64,000 nucleotides of DNA from Diplocloster modestus (GCF_019042245.1 NZ_JAHQCX010000019.1:49349-113348), one strand, 5' to 3'; counted from the stretch's first letter, positions 17,662-26,525 are shown. Program-made: numbers and translations. Notes: generated from the sequence alone by a model not told the origin.

Positions 17662-17691
17662 TTGACAGATGCTTTTCCACAATGTTATAAT
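17662..17691 (+). promoter_or_regulatory. Promoter of the ROK regulator gene
   Basis: TTGACA (17662-17667), an 18-base spacer and TATAAT (17686-17691); both hexamers are consensus. The predicted start of transcription is near 17698. Confidence 0.75.
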
Positions 17692-17704
17692 CAACTCACA
17701 AATA

Positions 17705-17727
17705 CTTTTTACGAGCTTCGTAAAAAG
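17705..17727. promoter_or_regulatory. Perfect palindromic operator upstream of the ROK regulator
   Basis: CTTTTTACGA and its exact reverse complement TCGTAAAAAG are separated by GCT. The site begins about 7 bases past the predicted transcription start and lies 23 bases before the start codon, a typical place for autorepression. No T-run follows, which argues against a terminator. Confidence 0.65.
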
Positions 17728-17749
17728 TTCCTACCGGAGATGATAACGT

Positions 17750-18667
17750 ATGCTGGACCAGTTAAAGATTAAGAACCTGACGAACATTTTGGTATGTCTG
17801 TTTTCGAAACAGAAGGCTACAAAAGCGGAACTAGTACAGTGGACGGGACTGAGCAACTCTACCGTATCCTCCACCGTGAACAGCCTTCTGAAGCTGAATC
17901 TGTTGGTATGCGCAGGGATGGAGGATTCCATAGGCGGGAGACGCTCTACGATTTACCGGCTGAATAAGGATTACGGAGAATTCATCGGTGTGGATATCAA
18001 AGAGGGGGAACTGACCCTGGTGGTAACGGACTGCGAGAATAATATTCTGCAGCGGTATAGCTGGGGGATAGACGGCTCACAGCCGGTGATCGATCTGCTG
18101 ACCGGCGCTCTGGAACAGACCATAGCCGGATGTTCTCATGTCCTGGGAATCGGAATCGGCCTGGACGCACAGATTGACCACAAAGAACAGGTGATACGCC
18201 ATTGTGACGTATGTAACTGGCATTACGTCCATCTAAAAGAGATCATTGAACGTCAATTTCTGATTTTTACATATTTGGATCACCGGGTCAACGGCGCCGC
18301 CGTCCGGGAGGGAGTCATGGGCAGGGCCTGCGGGCTCAATAACTATCTGTGCTGCTATGAATCCGTGGCACAGAAGGTGGCACTTGTACTTGACGGGCAG
18401 ATCTGTCGGGGGCACCGGAATTATACAGGCAGAATGAAGGAGCCGGAAAATTTGATACAGTCAGCGGAGACGCTGGTTCATTTTCTGGATTTGTCGAAGG
18501 TTTTTATTGGATACCGAACAGAAGAACGTAAAATAGAGCTGCTGAAACTGGCACAGGCCATACCCGAGAAAGTCGTCTGTTTTCCGGAGACAGAAGACAC
18601 GATCCCGGTTGGAATGGCGGCAGTGGCACAGAAGGAATGGTTCCAGTCGATCTATTTTATGCTCTGA
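17750..18667 (+). CDS. ROK-family transcriptional regulator
   Basis: 305 residues. The N-terminal winged helix-turn-helix (about 8-60; KATKAELVQWTGLSNSTVSSTVNSLLKLNLL) is followed by GGRRSTIYRLN and a ribonuclease-H-like ROK domain (FIGVDIKEGELTLVVTDCEN). This is the XylR/NagC layout, but it is shorter than the usual 380-400 residues and lacks a clear C-x-C-x2-C zinc motif and the DxGxT phosphate motif, so it is probably a sensor without kinase activity. The palindrome just upstream suggests autoregulation. It is followed by the permease and catabolic genes in the same direction, which it likely controls. Confidence 0.82.
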   Translation: MLDQLKIKNLTNILVCLFSKQKATKAELVQWTGLSNSTVSSTVNSLLKLNLLVCAGMEDSIGGRRSTIYRLNKDYGEFIGVDIKEGELTLVVTDCENNILQRYSWGIDGSQPVIDLLTGALEQTIAGCSHVLGIGIGLDAQIDHKEQVIRHCDVCNWHYVHLKEIIERQFLIFTYLDHRVNGAAVREGVMGRACGLNNYLCCYESVAQKVALVLDGQICRGHRNYTGRMKEPENLIQSAETLVHFLDLSKVFIGYRTEERKIELLKLAQAIPEKVVCFPETEDTIPVGMAAVAQKEWFQSIYFML

Positions 18668-18718
18668 TGTAATGTATAAATGCTAAAAACTGTATTCATC
18701 TAAAAGAGGAGGGTTTTT

Positions 18719-20011
18719 ATGATTACTGCATTAATTATTGTTATTTTTGTAGCCATGTGTGTACTGATGTACACGAAAAAGCTGTCTGCCCTATTCGCAT
18801 TACCGCTGATGGCGTTCCTGATCGCCCTGGTCTCCGGCATCCCGTTTATGGATGTCAGTGCTGAAGAACCTGGGATCATCACACTGCTGTTTGTAAACGG
18901 CCCTGTTCGTCTGGGCTCTGCCATGATGATGCTGATATTCGGCGCGATCCTGGCACAGTATGTAAAAAATGTGGGGATTGCGCAGGCATTGGTACGCAAG
19001 GTATCCGAACTGGCCGGTGACCGGCCCCTGGTACTGGGAATTTCCTTTTTCCTGGTGTTAAGCGTTCTGTTTACCACACTGGGCGGTTTGGGCTCCGTAA
19101 TTATGATCGGAACCATCGTACTGCCGATTATGACATCCGTTGGAATCAGTTCCCTGGGGGCGGGATGCATCTTACTGCTGGCCCTTAGCACCGGCGGTAT
19201 TTTCAATATGGCTAACTGGGGCCTGTATATCGACGCGTTCGGACTGAGCGCGGATGAGATCCGTAAATTCGCCTGGCCGCTGGGCATTATCTTTGTCATC
19301 ATGGGAATTCTGTTTGTGGTGATCCAGACCAAGTTCGACGGAAAACTGTTCGGGAAAAAGAAGCTTGCGTGGGCAGCCCCCGCGCAGCCGGAAGAAGCTC
19401 CCGCACGTAAGGTTAACATTCTCGCTATGTTGACACCTCTTATACCGCTGGTTATGGTGTTGGGATTCAAGATTGATATTATTGCCGGGTTTGTGACAGC
19501 GATTATATACTGTATGATCACGACGATCAACAGGGATACCATGAAAGAACTGACCAAATCCGTTACCCAGGGTATCGCGGATTCCGCAGGAGCTATATTC
19601 CTGATTATCGGAATCGGCATGCTGCTTATGGTAGTGATGGACGCCAGAGTCACCGCCCATATCGGGCCGGCACTGGCAGCGATACTGCCCTCGAACGCAT
19701 TTGTGTATGTGATCTTCTTTGCCATTTTGGCGCCGTTAGCACTGTACCGAGGACCTCTGAATGTGTGGGGGCTTGGACTTGGAATCGGTGCTGTGATGAT
19801 GGCTACCGGAAAATTGTCCGGCATGGCTTTGATGGCCGCTCTGATGGCTACGGGACAGCTGCAGGGCATCTGCGATCCCACCAATACACACAATGTGTGG
19901 ACCGCCGCGGCTACCGGAACGGATGTAAATGATATTCTGCGTAAGACGCTGCCGTATGTATGGGTGGCAGCCATAGTCGGATTGATTGTGGCCGGTGTTA
20001 TGTATTTCTAA
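18719..20011 (+). CDS. Ion-transporter-superfamily permease (CitMHS/GntP-like)
   Basis: 430-residue integral membrane protein with about eleven to twelve hydrophobic segments and two pseudo-symmetric halves (GSAMMMLIFGAILAQYVKN; GGLGSVIMIGTIVLPIMTSVG; STGGIFNMANWGLY). A cytoplasmic loop near 215-235 separates them. It most resembles the citrate/gluconate type of secondary carriers for organic anions, so uptake of a carboxylate or imide substrate is likely. AGAGGAGG precedes the ATG. It sits between the ROK regulator and the hydantoinase-like gene and presumably imports the substrate of that pathway. The substrate is unknown. Confidence 0.78.
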   Translation: MITALIIVIFVAMCVLMYTKKLSALFALPLMAFLIALVSGIPFMDVSAEEPGIITLLFVNGPVRLGSAMMMLIFGAILAQYVKNVGIAQALVRKVSELAGDRPLVLGISFFLVLSVLFTTLGGLGSVIMIGTIVLPIMTSVGISSLGAGCILLLALSTGGIFNMANWGLYIDAFGLSADEIRKFAWPLGIIFVIMGILFVVIQTKFDGKLFGKKKLAWAAPAQPEEAPARKVNILAMLTPLIPLVMVLGFKIDIIAGFVTAIIYCMITTINRDTMKELTKSVTQGIADSAGAIFLIIGIGMLLMVVMDARVTAHIGPALAAILPSNAFVYVIFFAILAPLALYRGPLNVWGLGLGIGAVMMATGKLSGMALMAALMATGQLQGICDPTNTHNVWTAAATGTDVNDILRKTLPYVWVAAIVGLIVAGVMYF

Positions 20012-20021
20012 ATGATGGGAG

Positions 20022-20058
20022 ATGGAAGGGCAATCGGAACGCAGCATTGCTCTTCCAT
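20022..20058 (+). other. Stem-loop in the permease-hydantoinase gap
   Basis: ATGGAAGGGCAAT pairs with ATTGCTCTTCCAT (one mismatch) around an 11-base loop. No U-tract follows. It may protect an mRNA end or set the ratio of permease to enzyme. Confidence 0.4.
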
Positions 20059-20080
20059 TTGAAAATGGAGGATTAGCAGC

Positions 20081-22234
20081 ATGAGAAACTTAAGGATCGG
20101 GATCGATGTGGGTGGGACCTTTACCCACGCAGTGGCTGTAGAACTCCCGGGAAACCAGGTGATCGCCCATGCGGTCACGCCTACCACACACACCGCAGAA
20201 AGCTCTGTGTCCGAGGGGATTATAAAGGTCTTTCAGGAAGTGATAGAGAAGTCCGATGCGACACCCGAAGAAGTCTGTTTTGTAGCCCACAGTACCACCC
20301 AGGCCACCAACGCCCTGCTGGAAGGAGATGTCTCAAAGGTAGGGATCGTGGGCATGGGGAAGGGGCTGGAGGCAGTAAAAGCAAAATCAGATACACAGAT
20401 TAAGAGCCTAGAATTAAGCCCGGGCAAATTTCTTCAGACCAGCCATATATATCTGAACTCGGACCCAAAAGTGTTTACCAGGGAACAGGTGGAGACGGCG
20501 GTACAGAAGATGAAAGCGGAAGGCTGCCAGGTGATCGTGGCCAGCGAGGCTTTCAGCGTGGACAATGTGGAGAACGAACAGACGGTGACAGCGGTGGCGG
20601 CCGAAAACGGACTGCCCGCAACTGCCAGCCACGAGATTTCCCAGCTGTATGGGCTGAAGGTGCGCACGCGTACGGCGGTGGTGAATGCCAGTATTCTGCC
20701 AAAGATGACTGCCACGGCGGAACTGACAGATGAGAGTATTAAGAAGAGCGGGATCAAAGCGCCGCTGATGATCATGAGAAGTGACGGCGGAGTAATGGAT
20801 CTGGTTCAGATGAAGCAGCGCCCGATCCTGACGATGCTCTCGGGACCGGCCGCAGGGATAGCGGCCGCGCTGATGTTTGCTAAGGTCTCAGATGGAATCT
20901 TTCTGGAAGTGGGCGGTACCAGCACGGATATTTCCGCTATCAAAAATGGTAAGGCCATGATCAAGAGCGCCAATGTGGGCGGCCATCTGACCTACCTGAA
21001 AACGCTGGATTCCCGTACTGTGGGAATAGGGGGCGGCTCCATGGTCCGCATGGACGGCACGAAGGTGATCGATGTGGGCCCGCGAAGCGCCCATATCGCA
21101 GGGCTGGGTTATCTGGCTTTCAGCGGGGAAGAAGAGATCGCGGACATCCGCCCTGAGCTGATCCAGCCCATGCCCATGGACCCCGGGGATTATCTGGTTG
21201 CGGTGAATGAAAAAGGAAAGCGGTTTGCCGTAACCCTGACCGATGCTTCCATCGTGGCGGGGATGACGAAGCCGGGAGATTATGCCTATTCTCATGAAGA
21301 AGCTGTGAGAAAAGCATTCGATCAGCTGGCCGGACAATTTCAGACCAGCGCGGAAGCTCTGGCCCGGGATATCCTGGACAAAGCCATGTTGAAGGTGCGG
21401 CCGGTAGCCGAGGCGCTATTAGAAGAATATGAGCTGGACCGGGACCTGGTCTCCCTGGTGGGTGGCGGCGGAGGTTCTACCGCCGTGGTGCCGTGGCTCA
21501 GCAAAAAGATGGAGATGAAATATCTCATTGCCCGGAAGGCGGAAGTGATATCGGCCATAGGAGCGGCGCTTGCCATGTTAAGAGACAGTGTGGAGCGGAC
21601 CGTCGTGGAGCCCACGGAACAGGATATTCTGTCGATACGCAAGGAGGCCATCGGCCGGCTGGAGAGCATGGGAGCTGATCCCGCTACAATCGAAGTCCAG
21701 ACAGAGGTGGAACATTCGAAAAATATTCTGCGGGCCATCGTTACCGGAGCGTTCCAGATGGATAAAGATGCGGCGGATCTTAAGCCGGCATCAGATGAAG
21801 AGCTGCTGGAAAAAGCGGCACAGGCCTTTAAATCACCGGAAGGGGAGATCCGCGCGGCCCAAAAGACCAATGGGCTGACCGTATTTGAACGGTGCCGGGA
21901 GAAGAAAAAGCTGTTCGGCCTGCTGTCGTCGAAAGAGCTGGATTACCGTATATTGGATGATTATGGTGTGGTGAAGCTGCAGGTAAATCATGGCTATGTG
22001 AAGCAGACCTGCGTGAAGAACGCGCAGGCGGGGATTGCAGAATTTATTGAAGATAAGGCCACTTACAATGATGTGGGCATGATATTGCCGGAAGTCTTTC
22101 TTCTATACAAAAGCCGTATCGCCGATTATTCCAGTATTCTGGATTTCGATCAGTTAAAAGGCCTGATCCGTATCGAATTGCAGGGACTGGAGGAGGAAGA
22201 ACCGGTTGTGTGCGTGGTCAGGACCCGAAAATGA
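20081..22234 (+). CDS. Hydantoinase/oxoprolinase family protein (HyuA-like)
   Basis: 717 residues. The N-terminal acetate/sugar-kinase-like part carries LRIGIDVGGTFTHAVAVE, then HSTTQATNALLEGD and the hydantoinase A core (LSGPAAGIAAALMFA, LEVGGTSTDISAIKNG, TVGIGGGSMVRMDG, VGGGGGSTAVVPWLS). Family members use ATP to open cyclic imides such as hydantoins, 5-oxoproline or acetone-derived intermediates. The partner subunit HyuB, usually encoded next to it, is absent, and a C-terminal extension of about 150 residues is present. It is the first enzyme gene after the transporter. Its true substrate is open. Confidence 0.88.
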   Translation: MRNLRIGIDVGGTFTHAVAVELPGNQVIAHAVTPTTHTAESSVSEGIIKVFQEVIEKSDATPEEVCFVAHSTTQATNALLEGDVSKVGIVGMGKGLEAVKAKSDTQIKSLELSPGKFLQTSHIYLNSDPKVFTREQVETAVQKMKAEGCQVIVASEAFSVDNVENEQTVTAVAAENGLPATASHEISQLYGLKVRTRTAVVNASILPKMTATAELTDESIKKSGIKAPLMIMRSDGGVMDLVQMKQRPILTMLSGPAAGIAAALMFAKVSDGIFLEVGGTSTDISAIKNGKAMIKSANVGGHLTYLKTLDSRTVGIGGGSMVRMDGTKVIDVGPRSAHIAGLGYLAFSGEEEIADIRPELIQPMPMDPGDYLVAVNEKGKRFAVTLTDASIVAGMTKPGDYAYSHEEAVRKAFDQLAGQFQTSAEALARDILDKAMLKVRPVAEALLEEYELDRDLVSLVGGGGGSTAVVPWLSKKMEMKYLIARKAEVISAIGAALAMLRDSVERTVVEPTEQDILSIRKEAIGRLESMGADPATIEVQTEVEHSKNILRAIVTGAFQMDKDAADLKPASDEELLEKAAQAFKSPEGEIRAAQKTNGLTVFERCREKKKLFGLLSSKELDYRILDDYGVVKLQVNHGYVKQTCVKNAQAGIAEFIEDKATYNDVGMILPEVFLLYKSRIADYSSILDFDQLKGLIRIELQGLEEEEPVVCVVRTRK

Positions 22235-22269
22235 GAAGGCATATGCCTTGGAAAGGAATCGCGAATAAT

Positions 22270-22971
22270 ATGAATACCCGTTATTTGGATATGTTACAAA
22301 AGAACAGCATGACTCTGATCATGAGCCTTCCCGCCAATGATCCGGAACTGGCCCGGACCGCCTGGGAATATGGGGCGGATGTGGTGAAGGTGCATATAAA
22401 CGTGGATCATCATGCCAGCAAGACTCATTTTGGAAGCTTTGAAGAAGAAAAAGAGGCGCTGCTTCAGATCCTTCAGGAGGCCAAAGGCCCCTGCGGGCTG
22501 GTGGCGGGCGGAAACCTGGAAAAAGCCCGGCAGGATTACCGTGCTGCGGCGGAGGCGGGCTTCGAATTCGTATCCTTATACGCGAAGCACACGCCCCTTG
22601 AGATTCTGGAGAGCGGCCTTATGTTAAATATGATAGCCCTCGATTCCGAATACACAACGGACGAAGTGCGCGCGCTGGATAAAATCGGAGCGCATGTTCT
22701 GGAAGCATCTGTGATGCAGCCGGATACTTACGGACAGCCGCTCTCAGCGAAAGAGCTGATGGAATATTACACGATCTGTTCCAATACGGAACTCCCGGTA
22801 GTGATTCCCACACAGCGGGCGGTCCTGCCGGAGGAAACAGCCGCACTGCAGCGCTGCGGGGCTAAGGCGGTGATGATCGGCGCGGTGGTAACCGGGAAGA
22901 CGAAGGACAGTATCGCCCGCAGCGTGTCCGCGTTCCGGGAGGCGATCGATAAGCTGCAGGTGAGCCTATGA
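22270..22971 (+). CDS. TIM-barrel protein of unknown function
   Basis: 233 residues. Alternating beta-alpha segments include LIMSLPANDPELA, GADVVKVHINVDHH, GLVAGG, FEFVSLYAKHTP, GAHVLEASVMQP, LPVVIPTQRAV and AKAVMIGAVVTGKT. The last, with a Gly-rich end, recalls a phosphate-binding loop of ribulose-phosphate-binding barrels such as NanE-type epimerases, but I cannot name the family. The start could also be ATG 22231, which overlaps the previous stop as ATGA. I prefer 22270 because family-like sequence begins there and GGAAAGGA lies upstream. The stop overlaps the DUF4127 start by four bases. Confidence 0.7.
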   Translation: MNTRYLDMLQKNSMTLIMSLPANDPELARTAWEYGADVVKVHINVDHHASKTHFGSFEEEKEALLQILQEAKGPCGLVAGGNLEKARQDYRAAAEAGFEFVSLYAKHTPLEILESGLMLNMIALDSEYTTDEVRALDKIGAHVLEASVMQPDTYGQPLSAKELMEYYTICSNTELPVVIPTQRAVLPEETAALQRCGAKAVMIGAVVTGKTKDSIARSVSAFREAIDKLQVSL

Positions 22972-24455
22972 AAATCTGTTTCCTGCCGCTGGATTCCCGG
23001 CCCTGCACGAGCCTGTTTCCCAGGCAGCTGGCGGCGCTTAGGGGATGTACACTGACGGTACCTCCGGAAAACCGGATGGACTATTTCAAAACGCCTTCCC
23101 AGACAGAAGAAATATGGTCCTGGTTAGAACGGGAGACAGCAGATGCCCATATCCTGATATTATCCGTGGAGCAGCTGGTTTATGGGGGACTGATTGCCTC
23201 CAGAGGCGGCAGCTGTCCGGCGGATCAGGCAAAGCGATCCCTGATTCGGCTGGAACGGCTGAAAGAGCGAAGTCCCCAGCTTAAGATCTACGCTTCCAAT
23301 GTCTTAATGCGCACAACGGTGAGTACGTTAAGCCGAAATAGCCAAATATGGTGGGAACAGATCGCGCGCTATTCCGGCCTTAAGTATGCGGCCATAACGG
23401 AAAAAGGAGAGAAGCAAAAACAGGCGGAAAAGAACCTTGAGCTGCTGGAAGCAAAAATTCCTGCCTCTGTACTGGAGGAGTTCCTTCTGGCGCGTCAGAG
23501 AAACCATATGGTAAATATGGAATGTGTCCGCCTGGCGAAGGCAGGGGTATTTGAGCGGCTGCTGATCCTGCAGGAGGATTGTTCCACCCTGGGTCTGCAG
23601 GTTCTGGAACAAAATGAGATCCGTGAGGCTGTGAGAGAGTCCAGTTTGCAGGAGAAGGTGTTTCTGCACAATGGGACGGACGAAGCCGGCATGGAGCTGG
23701 TTCTCTATGCGCTTAGCGCAGGGACCGGGATGGATAGCGGCGTAGGGATGGATATACGCATAGAGTGGCTGTGGGAAAACCGCGGTTTTACAGCAAAGTA
23801 TGAGGACCGTCCGTTCACAGAGAATCTCAAAAGCCACATGCGGGCAGCGGGAATACGCGAAACAAAAGAAGCGGATCAATGCCTCCTGATTCTTCCGCCC
23901 AGGTCGGTACAGGGCGATTACTGCCCGAAATGGGAGAACCCGGATAGTTATACACAAGAAGAATACGAGGCTATGGCCCAAAGAGCCGCCTCTTTGATCA
24001 ATCAGGGGAATCCCTGTTATCTGCTGGATGTAAGCTATGCCAACGGAGGGGACCTCCGGTTCATGAAGCAGCTGGCCCGGATGACGGAGCCGGACAGATT
24101 GTGCGGGTACGCGGCCTGGAATACGGCAGGGAACTCTCTCGGTACGATCCTGGCACAGATTCTGGCCTGCCGCGGCCATAATACGGAGGACAACCAGCGT
24201 TTTACGGCAGAGCGCCTTTTGGATGATCTGCTCTACCAGGCGGCCGTCCGGCAGACGTTTTCAGAACGGCTGGCTGGGTCCGGGGAAGATGTATGGTGTC
24301 TGAAAGATTCAAAAGGGGCAGAGAAGCTGTTAGAACAGGCAGTGCAGATGCACCGGACTGACTTTGAGGCGGTATTTGCAGGAAAGCTGCCGGAGTTTTC
24401 GATTCGTCTTCCCTGGCCGCGGGTCTTTGAGGCAGAAGTAATAGCAGACAAGTGA
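22968..24455 (+). CDS. DUF4127 family protein
   Basis: 495 residues, opening with MKICFLPLDSRPCTSLFPRQ and continuing with VPPENRMDYFKTP, LSVEQLVYGGLIASR and ILPPRSVQGDYCPKW, features I associate with DUF4127. The family has no established biochemical role. The protein looks cytoplasmic and soluble, with many conserved charged and aromatic residues and DVSYANGGDLRFM near residue 362, compatible with an enzyme. It overlaps the TIM-barrel gene by 4 bases (ATGA), so the two are translationally coupled and probably work in one pathway. Confidence 0.82.
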   Translation: MKICFLPLDSRPCTSLFPRQLAALRGCTLTVPPENRMDYFKTPSQTEEIWSWLERETADAHILILSVEQLVYGGLIASRGGSCPADQAKRSLIRLERLKERSPQLKIYASNVLMRTTVSTLSRNSQIWWEQIARYSGLKYAAITEKGEKQKQAEKNLELLEAKIPASVLEEFLLARQRNHMVNMECVRLAKAGVFERLLILQEDCSTLGLQVLEQNEIREAVRESSLQEKVFLHNGTDEAGMELVLYALSAGTGMDSGVGMDIRIEWLWENRGFTAKYEDRPFTENLKSHMRAAGIRETKEADQCLLILPPRSVQGDYCPKWENPDSYTQEEYEAMAQRAASLINQGNPCYLLDVSYANGGDLRFMKQLARMTEPDRLCGYAAWNTAGNSLGTILAQILACRGHNTEDNQRFTAERLLDDLLYQAAVRQTFSERLAGSGEDVWCLKDSKGAEKLLEQAVQMHRTDFEAVFAGKLPEFSIRLPWPRVFEAEVIADK

Positions 24456-24522
24456 TCGTTCCTCCCAGTTGAGTTGCTTTATCGTTAGAAGTGAAATAAG
24501 AAAGGATAAAGGGGTTGTTGTT

Positions 24523-25875
24523 GTGAAGAGAATCTATGATGTGATTGTCGCAGGAGCCGGACCCGGAGGGATGACCGCAGCCCTTAGCGCCGCGCGGAAT
24601 GGCATGAAGGTACTATTGATCGATCGTAATGGCTGTCCGGGCGGTATGAATACCAGCGGTATGGTATGCCCTCTTATGACCTTCCATGCGGGGGAGAAGC
24701 AGGTAGTAAAAGGGCTGGCGCAGGAGATCGTAGACCGGCTGGCCAAAAGGGGGGCTACCCTGGGACATATCCCGGACCCGATCGGCATGGTCTCGACCAT
24801 TACGCCTATTGACCCGGAGATGTTAAAATTGGTCTATTTCGAGATGCTTGCGGAAGAACCGAACATTAAAACCCTGCTGTATACGGTGCTGGAATCTGCG
24901 CAGTGCGAAGACGGTGTGGTGAAAAGTGTCACAGTATTGAATAAAAGCGGTAAGACGGTGTATCAGGCCAAGACCTTTATCGATGCCACAGGCGACGGGG
25001 ATCTGGCTGTGGCATGCGGGGCGGACTGTGTGCTGGGGCGAAGCCGCGACGGAATGACGCAGCCCATGACACTGATGTTCACGGTGGGGGGAGTGAATCT
25101 GCCGGAGACGGTGGATTATGTCGAGAAGAATCCGGAGCAGTTTATTCTGAATAAAAAATGTGATCTCAGGAAGTATCTCGCGGTATCCGGGTTCTTCAAT
25201 CTGGTGACCGAGGCTCAGGAAAAAGGAGAGCTGACCCTGCCAAGAGACCGGGTGCTGTTCTTCCAGGGGGTCCATGAGGGGGAGGTCCTGGTGAATATGA
25301 CGAGGGTTACCAAGCTGTCCGGCGTTAACGCAAAAGACCTGACGGCAGCTGAGTTCGAAGCCCATAAGCAGGTGGATGAGATCCTGCGCTTCTTCCAGAA
25401 TTATATACCCGGGTTCCAGAACTGCTATCTCAGGGTGGTGGCGTCCGTTACCGGAGTCAGGGAAAGCCGGCGTATCGTGGGAATCGAGACGCTGGAGCTG
25501 GATGATGTGCTGAACAATGCCGTCAGTGACCGGAGTGTGGCGGTCTGCGCATGGCCTGTGGATATTCACGATCCTGTGGGAAATGAACTGAACTGGATGA
25601 GGAAAGCGAAGGCCTGCTGCTATGATATCCCCTATGGTGTTATGGTTCCGAAAAAGCTAAAAAACCTGCTGGCTACAGGACGCTGCATTTCCGCCACACA
25701 CGAGGCGCTGGCATCGGCGCGGATCTCAGCCACGGCCATGGCTCTGGGTGAAGCGGCGGGGGCGGCCGCGGCCATCGGGGTTAAGAACAGTCAGTCACTT
25801 GCCCAGGTGGATGTTGGTGAACTGCAGAAAAAACTGCTGGCTCAGGGGGCGGTGCCGGGAAAGAGCTGGCTGTGA
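24523..25875 (+). CDS. FAD-dependent oxidoreductase (FAD_oxidored family)
   Basis: 450 residues from GTG 24523, with AAAGGGG eight bases before it. The N-terminal FAD site is VIVAGAGPGGMTAALSAARNG with the acidic end of beta-2 in LLIDRNG. FIDATGDGDLAVACGA is the typical second FAD contact of this family, and the C-terminus has LLATGRCISATHEALASARI and ALGEAAGAAAAIG. Members oxidise or dehydrate small organic acids or unknown substrates. No signal peptide is present. The last enzyme gene of the ROK cluster; its chemistry would follow or precede ring opening by the HyuA-like protein. Confidence 0.85.
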   Translation: MKRIYDVIVAGAGPGGMTAALSAARNGMKVLLIDRNGCPGGMNTSGMVCPLMTFHAGEKQVVKGLAQEIVDRLAKRGATLGHIPDPIGMVSTITPIDPEMLKLVYFEMLAEEPNIKTLLYTVLESAQCEDGVVKSVTVLNKSGKTVYQAKTFIDATGDGDLAVACGADCVLGRSRDGMTQPMTLMFTVGGVNLPETVDYVEKNPEQFILNKKCDLRKYLAVSGFFNLVTEAQEKGELTLPRDRVLFFQGVHEGEVLVNMTRVTKLSGVNAKDLTAAEFEAHKQVDEILRFFQNYIPGFQNCYLRVVASVTGVRESRRIVGIETLELDDVLNNAVSDRSVAVCAWPVDIHDPVGNELNWMRKAKACCYDIPYGVMVPKKLKNLLATGRCISATHEALASARISATAMALGEAAGAAAAIGVKNSQSLAQVDVGELQKKLLAQGAVPGKSWL

Positions 25876-25942
25876 TATGAAGGCATCTGAAGTATGCCGG
25901 ATAAGAGCTGGCTGTGACAGGAAGGCACCTGAAATATACCGG
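25861..25942 (+). repeat. 42-base in-frame tandem duplication at a gene junction
   Basis: Bases 25861-25900 recur at 25903-25942 with 35 of 40 identical. The unit spans the end of the FAD oxidoreductase gene and the start of the next gene. It produces a 14-residue repeat in the second protein (KASEVCRIRAGCD, then KAPEIYREARNLD). Confidence 0.85.
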
Positions 25943-26482
25943 GAAGCAAGGAATCTGGATTTTACTCTCTGGCTTTCTTCACCCGTATTTGCACGTATAC
26001 CTGCAGAGGTGATGGAAGCCTTCTACAGTGGGGCTGTGGAATACGGGCGGAGTATGGCGGACAGGTATCCTGTCGGTCAGGAAGATATTACGGCGGCGGT
26101 TATAGAGCTGGGGGTGGAAAGTATCGTGCCGTATACGGAAGCTGACCGGAGGGAAAATGCGCCCAAGGCTTATTATGAACCGGAAAGCAGAGAAATACAT
26201 TGGGACGATCATTTCGCGCAGCGGCTGCTGGCCTTGCCGCACGCGTATGAATGGGTTGGGGATAAAAGGCAGATCGATACCGCTATACTTCTGCACGAGA
26301 CCTTTCATCATCTGGAAGAAACGAAGGAACGGCCGGCAGATGCATGGCTTCGGGGGAGATACGGCCGCAGGTGTATGCCAGTTTTCCGGGAGATCGGGGC
26401 GTTCGCGTTTGTCAATGAACAGATGCCCGGATACTGCTGCCAGATGATTGATTATCTATGGATAAAGCGAAACAATGAATAG
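25877..26482 (+). CDS. Zinc-metalloprotease-like protein with HExxH motif
   Basis: 201 residues. LLHETFHHLEE near residues 138-148 contains HETFH, a potential zinc-binding and catalytic HExxH, followed by an acidic patch. I do not recognise a family; it could be a small peptidase, or a metal-dependent hydrolase acting in the same pathway. The first 28 residues come from a tandem duplication, so the functional start may lie further in. It begins one base after the upstream stop. The 3' end is the first unit of a 21-base tandem repeat. Confidence 0.65.
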   Translation: MKASEVCRIRAGCDRKAPEIYREARNLDFTLWLSSPVFARIPAEVMEAFYSGAVEYGRSMADRYPVGQEDITAAVIELGVESIVPYTEADRRENAPKAYYEPESREIHWDDHFAQRLLALPHAYEWVGDKRQIDTAILLHETFHHLEETKERPADAWLRGRYGRRCMPVFREIGAFAFVNEQMPGYCCQMIDYLWIKRNNE

Positions 26483-26525
26483 GTAAAGCAAAACAATGAA
26501 TGGGTAAAGCAAAACAATGAATGAT
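26463..26525 (+). repeat. Three 21-base tandem repeats
   Basis: Units at 26463, 26484 and 26505 read TAAAGCRAAACAATGAATRG plus one base, with 1-3 differences. The first unit supplies the last codons and stop of the upstream gene. Each later unit contains an ATG, of which the last could serve as an alternative start for the secreted protein. Confidence 0.8.

Noticed and set aside
18700..19974. Long minus-strand ORF (424 codons) opposite the permease gene
   Set aside because: It is the exact antisense of a gene with clear membrane-protein coding character, has repetitive Ile/Pro/Ser/Arg composition and no ribosome site. A shadow of the real gene.
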